Source of the DNA: CAYUUR01 sp052034685
GTDB lineage: Bacteria > Patescibacteriota > Saccharimonadia > Saccharimonadales > CAYUUR01
DNA: 35,065 nt
Direction: 5' to 3'
Assembly (NCBI GenBank): GCA_052034685.1
Contig: JBPOIH010000025.1
Coordinates: forward strand, 1 to 35,065
Shown here: piece after piece, positions 30,094 to 35,065 of the stretch
How positions within the stretch are numbered: position 1 is the stretch's first letter
How the letters are laid out: the number at the start of each line of letters is the position of its first letter
Made by a program: the position numbers and the translations under genes
The notes under the pieces: generated by a model
Seen by the model: the letters and a program-made list of their open reading frames with translations, nothing else
Told to the model about the DNA's origin: nothing
The model's database searches: none

Positions 30094-30884
30094 ACGTCGA
30101 TGTCGCGTTTCAGGAAGCCCAACCATCCAAAAACGCTTAACACCACAATAAATCCAACAATGATCAACAAGTGTGACCAATCAATGCCATATACCACCGG
30201 CGCAGGATTATTGTAGTAATAGAATACCGATAGTTTTTCAAATGGCCGAAGTACTTTGACTGATGGAGCAAGGGACGTAATAAAGAAACTCAAAAAGGCG
30301 TAGGTGCTCGCGACGCCTATGGCTAGCGCCTTCTTGCCCGTTCCCATACCGATTGCGTAGGCTACAACACCGTAGGCGACATTGAGCAGGCTAAGCAGGA
30401 GCGTGGCTTGAAAAAGTCTAACAATTGAAAGCTCTTCTCCTAGTCCGATAACACCGCCAAGTACACCAACTCCCACAGCAACACTAACTATTGTGAGGAT
30501 AATTGCACCAGCGTATAGCTTGTGTAAATACAATTGTGTGCGAGTGATTGGCTGAGCCATCAATGTCTGTAGCACGCCTCGATCTTCTTCGCCGACGCCA
30601 ATACCAATGTAGAGAACGATCGCCAGAACAATGGTCATAATCGGTATCTGTGGCCCGTAGATTTGCTGGGCAACGTAGCCCGGGATGGATTTGAAACTTT
30701 CGACAGAACCAATCAATGACTTGAGCGAATCAGGCACAGAGTTAACGAATTCATCTGCCCCAAGTTGACTAAATGATGGATAGAGCGCCATGGTAATCGC
30801 CGCCGTTATGATCATGCCGAGACTCCAAGCCACGATCATCCAGCGTTTTTCGTAGACGGTCTTACTGAGGATATTCTTAAGCAT
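30090..30884 (-). CDS. ABC-2 type transporter permease
   Basis: A 264-residue permease with about six membrane helices (roughly 17-36, 86-105, 126-152, 160-185, 191-212 and 238-255). The segment GVGEEDRGVLQTLMAQPITRTQLYLHKL is typical of ABC-2 permeases in which a short cytoplasmic helix contacts the ATPase. A large first extracellular loop (about 37-85) lies between helices 1 and 2. The start overlaps the end of the ATPase gene by eight bases. The substrate cannot be told; drug, bacteriocin or lipid export are common for this class. Confidence 0.9.
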   Translation of the reverse strand: MLKNILSKTVYEKRWMIVAWSLGMIITAAITMALYPSFSQLGADEFVNSVPDSLKSLIGSVESFKSIPGYVAQQIYGPQIPIMTIVLAIVLYIGIGVGEEDRGVLQTLMAQPITRTQLYLHKLYAGAIILTIVSVAVGVGVLGGVIGLGEELSIVRLFQATLLLSLLNVAYGVVAYAIGMGTGKKALAIGVASTYAFLSFFITSLAPSVKVLRPFEKLSVFYYYNNPAPVVYGIDWSHLLIIVGFIVVLSVFGWLGFLKRDIDV

Positions 30885-31782
30885 TGTCTGTCTCCTTGTC
30901 CTCGTAGAGTGTCATGAATATGTCTTCTAAATTTGCATCCTCGATGGTCAAGTCTTTGACCTTCTGAGAACCGAGTGCCTTTAATAGAGGCATGACATTA
31001 CCATGCAGTTGCAAATGAACAGTTTTGCCATCAATAGTAACGTTGGATACAAACTGAATCTTTTCAAACGTTTGTTTGTTTGGCTTGGTAGTCAGGGTGA
31101 GACTTACTTTTTTTAGGGCTTGTCTGGTGAGTTCTTTGAGTGGCTGTACTGCGATGAGCTTACCTTCGCGAATAAAACCAATTCGGTCACAGATTTGCTG
31201 GACTTCGCTGAGGTCATGCGATGATATGAAGGCTGTTTTGCCCTTGGCTCGGTGTTCACGGATAATTGTGTTAAATTCGGACTGCATAATTGGGTCAAGC
31301 CCGCTCGTTGGCTCGTCAAGGATGAGCAAGTCCGGCTCGTCCATTAACGCGCTAACAAGGGCAATCTTTTGTTTGTTGCCGCGGGAAAGTTTCCGGATCT
31401 TGCGGTCTGGTTCGCACTGTAAGCGGTCAATCAAGAGTTGAATTTTGCTCCATGGTACGCCACCACGCAAGTTTGATACGTATTCAAGGTATTGCCGGCC
31501 TGTCAGGCGCGGATCCATTTCCATGTCTCCTGCTAAGAAGCCAACGCGCCGATGGATGTGCGTTGGATCTCCTTGGCAATCGAGCCCGAGGATTTTGGCT
31601 GAGCCACTACTTGGACGAATGAAGTCCATCAACATTCTGATAGTTGTCGTTTTGCCAGCGCCGTTTGGACCTAAGAAGCCAAAAACCTCACCCTTTTCTA
31701 CCTTTAGGGAGATATCGTCAACACCACGACTACTACCGTAGCGCTTGGTAAGCTTTTGAAGTGAGATTGCTGGCACTGCCAT
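30877..31782 (-). CDS. ABC transporter ATP-binding protein
   Basis: A 301-residue ATPase that drives the neighbouring permease. The Walker A motif GPNGAGKTTT is at about 38-47, the signature LSRGNKQKI at 133-141 (SRGNK in place of the standard SGGQ), and Walker B LLILDEPTSGLDP at 153-165, followed by the H-loop SSHDLSE. Residues 215-301 form the accessory domain common in ABC-2 exporters (DRRA/CcmA-like). The predicted transcript start is only a few bases before the ATG. Confidence 0.95.
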   Translation of the reverse strand: MAVPAISLQKLTKRYGSSRGVDDISLKVEKGEVFGFLGPNGAGKTTTIRMLMDFIRPSSGSAKILGLDCQGDPTHIHRRVGFLAGDMEMDPRLTGRQYLEYVSNLRGGVPWSKIQLLIDRLQCEPDRKIRKLSRGNKQKIALVSALMDEPDLLILDEPTSGLDPIMQSEFNTIIREHRAKGKTAFISSHDLSEVQQICDRIGFIREGKLIAVQPLKELTRQALKKVSLTLTTKPNKQTFEKIQFVSNVTIDGKTVHLQLHGNVMPLLKALGSQKVKDLTIEDANLEDIFMTLYEDKETDNA

Positions 31783-31791
31783 GATGCTTAT

Positions 31792-31797
31792 ATTATA
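31792..31797 (-). promoter_or_regulatory. -10 box TATAAT, near-leaderless start of the ABC operon
   Basis: On the minus strand TATAAT ends nine bases before the ATG at 31782, leaving at most two or three leader bases. No Shine-Dalgarno is present. Confidence 0.6.
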
Positions 31798-31833
31798 GCA
31801 AGCTTGTCACTCACTTGGGTAGGGCAGGTGTGG

Positions 31834-33663
31834 TTATTTGCTTAAGCGTTTGCGCTTGTTCGGGTCAAGTTCGCGTTTGCGTAGGCGCAAGTTCTTTGGG
31901 GTGACTTCAAGTAGCTCATCGTTTTCAATAAAGTCGAGGCACTCTTCGAGGCTGAAGATGATTGGTGGCGTCAACTGCACAACGCCGTCTGAACTTGATG
32001 AGCGCATGTTGGTCAGGTGTTTTGCCTTACAGACGTTTATTTCCATGTCGTCTTGACGACCGTTTAGGCCAACGATCTGTCCGGCATAAACCTTAACAGC
32101 TCCGCCAACAAAACAGACTCCGCGAGCCTCAGCATTCTGAAGGGCGTACGGTGTAGTAGTGCCTGTCTCAAAGGCGATAAGGACGCCGTTCCGTAGTTGT
32201 TGTAGTGGTGCGCCGAGTGGCTGGTATCCGACAACAAGACTGTTCATGACAATCGTGCCTTTTGTTTTGGTCATGAGAATGTTACGTAGACCAAGTAGGG
32301 CACGAGTTGGCATTTCGTAGATAAGTTTGGTTACACCTTTAGGGCTGGCAAATTGTTCTTTAAGGTTGGCACGTCGTGCGCCGAGCTCCATCTGTACGGT
32401 GCCGACTTGCTCAGCAGGAACCTCAATAATGACTTCTTCCAGAGGCTCTTCTGTCTGGCCGTCTTTTTCGCGTGTCACTACTTGTGGGCGACCTACTTCA
32501 AATTCGTAACCCTCGCGGCGCATGGTTTCAATAAGAACACTGAGGTGTAGTTCGCCACGGCCACTAACCAAAAAGCCAATGCCGTCTTGCTCGACACGCA
32601 AGCCCACATTTGTCTCAAGCTCTTTCTCCAGGCGTTCGCCAATCTGACGCGAGGTACTAAATTCGCCCTCAGTGCCTTTGAACGGACTAGTGTTTGGGCC
32701 AAGGTAGATCTTAAGCGTTGGCGCTTCAACCTCAAGGACTGGTAATGCCTCAGGGTTTTCTGCGTCAGCAATAGTTTCGCCAATTTGCGCGTCACCAACA
32801 CCTGTAAGCTGAACGATATCACCGGCAACGCCGCCAGGAACTTCAAACTTACTTACTCCATGGCTCATGTACACTGTATCGACTTTGGCTTTGCTTGTAG
32901 TCCCATCTTTTTTGCATAGGGTTACTTGGTCGCCTGCAGTCACTTGTCCGCGAGAAATTCGACCAATGGCGTACTTGCCTTTGAACGTGTCCCACGCTAG
33001 AGCAGTAATAAGCATCTGGAATGGCTTGTCTCGTTCGATAGCAGGTGCTGGTACGTGCTCAATAATCGCATCAAAGACGCAGTCAAGGTTTGCATCAGCT
33101 TCTGCGTCCGCCGGGACTTCTGTCCAGGCTTTGCCCGCGCGACCAATTGCGTAGTAAACAGGGTAGTGAAGTTGGTCTTCGTGAACAGCTAGCTCTAAGA
33201 AAAGATCGGCGAGTTCGTCCTCGACTTCTTTAATACGGCTACCCGTTTTATCGATTTTATTGATGATGACAATTGGTTTGAGTTCTTGGGCGAGGGCCTT
33301 GCCAAGCACAAACTTGGTTTGTGGCATAGGGCCTTCTTGCGCATCAACGATGAGGATACAACCATCAGCCATATTGAGCGTACGTTCTACCTCACCACTG
33401 AAGTCAGCATGACCAGGGGTGTCAATGATGTTAATGCGGTAATCGTCGTGCTGTACGGCGGTAACCTTAGCAGTGATGGTGATACCTCGCTCGCGCTCTT
33501 GGTCACCACTGTCCATGATAAGATCTTGGTTCATTTCTGCTTGGTTGTCGCGGAATGTTTTTGACTGTTTGAGCAGGCCATCAACAAGCGTGGTCTTGCC
33601 GTGGTCAACGTGTGCAATAATTGCAATATTTCTAATCTTGGTTGGGTCTTGTAGTTGAGTCAT
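31834..33663 (-). CDS. typA: TypA/BipA ribosome-associated translational GTPase
   Basis: A 609-residue EF-G-like GTPase that binds the ribosome and supports growth under stress and ribosome assembly. G1 is AHVDHGKTTL (residues 17-26), G3 is DTPGHADF, G4 is NKID. The domain II, III and V arrangement and the BipA-specific C-terminal region (TPPIIFSLEECLDFIENDELLEVTPKNLRLRKREL) are complete. Length is normal. Its leader holds a terminator-like hairpin. It is divergent from rarA, with overlapping promoter regions. Confidence 0.97.
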   Translation of the reverse strand: MTQLQDPTKIRNIAIIAHVDHGKTTLVDGLLKQSKTFRDNQAEMNQDLIMDSGDQERERGITITAKVTAVQHDDYRINIIDTPGHADFSGEVERTLNMADGCILIVDAQEGPMPQTKFVLGKALAQELKPIVIINKIDKTGSRIKEVEDELADLFLELAVHEDQLHYPVYYAIGRAGKAWTEVPADAEADANLDCVFDAIIEHVPAPAIERDKPFQMLITALAWDTFKGKYAIGRISRGQVTAGDQVTLCKKDGTTSKAKVDTVYMSHGVSKFEVPGGVAGDIVQLTGVGDAQIGETIADAENPEALPVLEVEAPTLKIYLGPNTSPFKGTEGEFSTSRQIGERLEKELETNVGLRVEQDGIGFLVSGRGELHLSVLIETMRREGYEFEVGRPQVVTREKDGQTEEPLEEVIIEVPAEQVGTVQMELGARRANLKEQFASPKGVTKLIYEMPTRALLGLRNILMTKTKGTIVMNSLVVGYQPLGAPLQQLRNGVLIAFETGTTTPYALQNAEARGVCFVGGAVKVYAGQIVGLNGRQDDMEINVCKAKHLTNMRSSSSDGVVQLTPPIIFSLEECLDFIENDELLEVTPKNLRLRKRELDPNKRKRLSK

Positions 33664-33675
33664 AGTTCTTTCATT

Positions 33676-33709
33676 AAAAAAGCGCCATATTTGAGTTCCA
33701 AACGGCGCT
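33676..33709 (-). terminator. Terminator-like hairpin in the typA leader (possible attenuator)
   Basis: On the minus strand AGCGCC pairs with GGCGCT and inner bases GTTTG pair with CAAA(T), followed directly by six U. It lies between the predicted typA transcription start (near 33716) and the ATG at 33663. Nothing upstream on this strand needs terminating because the flanking gene is divergent, so the likely targets are typA transcripts themselves. Confidence 0.6.
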
Positions 33710-33722
33710 CTAACTTGCCGGT

Positions 33723-33728
33723 ATTATA
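33723..33728 (-). promoter_or_regulatory. -10 box TATAAT of typA
   Basis: TATAAT on the minus strand predicts a start near 33716, giving a leader of about 53 bases that contains the hairpin. The -35 is unclear. Confidence 0.55.
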
Positions 33729-33749
33729 TCACATCTGTTGCGATAGAGG

Positions 33750-33755
33750 TATACT
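33750..33755 (+). promoter_or_regulatory. -10 box TATACT of rarA
   Basis: TATACT ends six bases before the second of two adjacent ATG codons (33762). That spacing makes 33762 the likely leaderless start. The box lies 22 bases from the divergent typA -10, so the two promoters share DNA. Confidence 0.5.
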
Positions 33756-33761
33756 GTAATG

Positions 33762-34934
33762 ATGAAGCCATTAGCGGAGCGGATGAGGCCAGAACGGTTG
33801 AAGGATGTGGTCGGACAGGAGCACTTGCTTAAAAACGGCCAGATTATTCGCGAGATCATCGCCAAGCAGCAACCGGTCAGTCTGATATTGTGGGGACCGC
33901 CCGGTAGTGGCAAAACAACTTTAGCGCGGATTATTGCTAATGAAGTAGAAGCGGAGTTTATAGAGCTTAGTGCGGTCACAAGCGGTAAGGCTGATGTAAC
34001 AAAAGTGATTGAACACGCCAAGGGCAATCAGCGACTTGGAATGAAGACAATTCTGTTTGTTGATGAGATACATAGGTTCAACAAAGCCCAGCAAGATGCC
34101 TTTTTGCCACATGTAGAAAACGGCACGATTGTGTTGATTGGCGCCACCACAGAAAACCCCAGCTTTGAGGTGATAGCGCCGCTTCTCTCACGCAGTCGTG
34201 TGTTGGTACTTGAGCCACTTGGCAAAAAAGACATTGTAAAAATCCTCAAGAAGACTGCTAGGACAGAAAAACTCAGTACAGAACGATTGCCCGCCAAGAG
34301 TATTGAGTTATTGGCCGAGTTATCCGGTGGCGATGCCCGTGTTGCGCTCGGAAATCTAGAGTTAGCACTGCAGCTGACCAAGAAAACAGTAACTACTGAG
34401 GTTGTAGAAACAGCTGCTCAGAAGCGCGTGCCAGGTTATGACAAAAATGGCGAAACGCATTACAACATTATCAGCGCCTTTATTAAATCAATGCGGGGTA
34501 GCGACGCTAACGCCACGCTCTATTATCTCGCAAGGATGTTGCAAGCTGGTGAAGATCCGAAGTTCATTGCCCGGCGCATGGTCATCTTTGCCTCAGAAGA
34601 TGTCGGTATTGCCGCTTCACCTGCGCTCAATCTTGCAGTTTCTACGTTCCTGGCTGTCGAGCGTATTGGCATGCCTGAATGTGAATATAGCTTGTATCAC
34701 TGCGCTACTGTTCTGGCTAAATGTGATAAATCGCGTGTGGTGAGTGATGCTATGTACGGAGCCAAACATGCTGCAAAAGAGCATCCGGACTTGCCCGTGC
34801 CACTGCATTTGCGCAACGCACCAACTCAGCTAATGAAAGACTTAGGGTATCAAAAGGGCACTAAATGGGAGGCTAACTTCAAACACCCTGAAGGCTTCTT
34901 GCCACCAGGATTAGATGAGCTCAATCTGTTTTAA
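33762..34934 (+). CDS. rarA: RarA/MgsA replication-associated recombination AAA+ ATPase
   Basis: A 390-residue clamp-loader-like AAA+ ATPase that acts at stalled replication forks. Walker A is GPPGSGKTTLA, Walker B is ILFVDEIHRFNKAQQDAFLPHVE, sensor 1 is IGATTENPSFEV, and the arginine finger region LLSRSRVLVL follows. The C-terminal MgsA domain is clear (HYNIISAFIKSMRGSDANATLYYLARML, VIFASEDVG, AKHAAKEHPDLPVPLHLRNAPT). A second ATG three bases upstream (33759) is possible, giving 391 residues. Length is slightly below the E. coli protein but all domains are complete. Confidence 0.96.
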   Translation: MKPLAERMRPERLKDVVGQEHLLKNGQIIREIIAKQQPVSLILWGPPGSGKTTLARIIANEVEAEFIELSAVTSGKADVTKVIEHAKGNQRLGMKTILFVDEIHRFNKAQQDAFLPHVENGTIVLIGATTENPSFEVIAPLLSRSRVLVLEPLGKKDIVKILKKTARTEKLSTERLPAKSIELLAELSGGDARVALGNLELALQLTKKTVTTEVVETAAQKRVPGYDKNGETHYNIISAFIKSMRGSDANATLYYLARMLQAGEDPKFIARRMVIFASEDVGIAASPALNLAVSTFLAVERIGMPECEYSLYHCATVLAKCDKSRVVSDAMYGAKHAAKEHPDLPVPLHLRNAPTQLMKDLGYQKGTKWEANFKHPEGFLPPGLDELNLF

Positions 34935-34936
34935 GG

Positions 34937-34965
34937 CTGACAAAACACAAATTCTGCGCTATAAT
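34937..34965 (+). promoter_or_regulatory. Promoter of tRNA-Gln (CTGACA - 17 bp - TATAAT)
   Basis: CTGACA at 34937-34942 and a consensus TATAAT at 34960-34965 with a 17-bp spacer. The start falls about 15 bases before the tRNA. Confidence 0.8.
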
Positions 34966-34986
34966 TCCCGTGTTCTAATCCAGTAA

Positions 34987-35060
34987 TGGGATGTGGCCAA
35001 GTGGTAAGGCACCGGGTTCTGGTCCCGTGATCGGGGGTTCGAATCCCTCCATCCCAGCCA
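34987..35060 (+). tRNA. tRNA-Gln (anticodon CTG)
   Basis: A 74-base tRNA. The acceptor TGGGATG pairs with CATCCCA, with discriminator G and encoded CCA; a U1-A72 pair is typical of tRNA-Gln. The anticodon loop TTCTGGT holds CTG. The outermost pair of the anticodon stem is a C-U mismatch. The T arm GGGGGTTCGAATCCCTC is standard. Confidence 0.93.
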
Positions 35061-35065
35061 AGTGA

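Noticed and set aside
1..35065. Recoding of TGA as glycine (code 25, as in some other CPR groups)
   Set aside because: TGA ends several genes at the expected places (for example the oxidoreductase, trmD and the alpha/beta hydrolase), and no conserved protein shows in-frame TGA.
1..35065. CRISPR arrays, phage or transposase genes
   Set aside because: No regularly spaced direct repeats, cas genes, integrases, transposases or structural phage genes were found; the repeats near the left end are dispersed and few.

Overview
The window reads as a chromosomal segment of a Patescibacteria/CPR genome, most likely Candidatus Saccharibacteria (TM7). This is inferred from small compact genes, the standard bacterial code (TGA, TAA and TAG all act as stops), many promoters sitting directly on start codons, a DUF5679 protein, and slimmed versions of core proteins (LigA without its zinc finger, a 48-residue L32, a short TrmD). 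No 16S gene is present, so placement rests on gene content.

Layout. 1-3400: an accessory-looking stretch of single genes (zinc-free MDR oxidoreductase, anchored M23-like protein, tiny membrane protein, DUF5679 protein) separated by strong terminators and a family of intergenic repeats. 3400-6250: Nudix hydrolase, duplicated DUF4389 membrane protein, a clavaminate-synthase-like Fe(II)/2-oxoglutarate oxygenase and an LRR surface protein. 6350-7114: tRNA-Cys, an unknown gene, tRNA-Leu. 7180-11619: lemA-htpX-membrane protein-ligA, tightly spaced. 11682-13460: a 7TM protein, tRNA-Ala (minus strand) and an anchored hypothetical. 13473-19087: a cell-wall operon with two MurF-type ligases flanking an alpha/beta hydrolase, then Ddl and a class IV aminotransferase. 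19133-22075: leuS, carrying an in-frame Nudix domain. 22682-24571: rpmF, nusB, Nudix, rnc. 24629-29433: unknown gene, rpsP, khpA, unknown 507-residue gene, trmD, unknown gene. 29448-30093: nickel superoxide dismutase and its maturation protease. 30090-31782 (minus): ABC-2 exporter. 31834-33663 (minus): typA behind an attenuator-like hairpin. 33762-34934: rarA, then tRNA-Gln.

The genes cover wall precursor ligation (Mur ligases, Ddl), translation and RNA maturation (leuS, rpmF, rpsP, khpA, trmD, rnc, nusB, typA, four tRNAs), DNA repair (ligA, rarA), membrane protein quality control (htpX), and oxidative-stress defence (sodN/sodX). The strongest unusual signal is the complete Nudix hydrolase domain inserted in the leucyl-tRNA synthetase editing domain. 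Other signals are zinc-finger-less LigA, two Mur ligases that seem to lack the carbamylated lysine, a NiSOD/SodX pair, widespread leaderless starts, an attenuator-like leader on typA, and a duplicated terminator-plus-repeat cassette.
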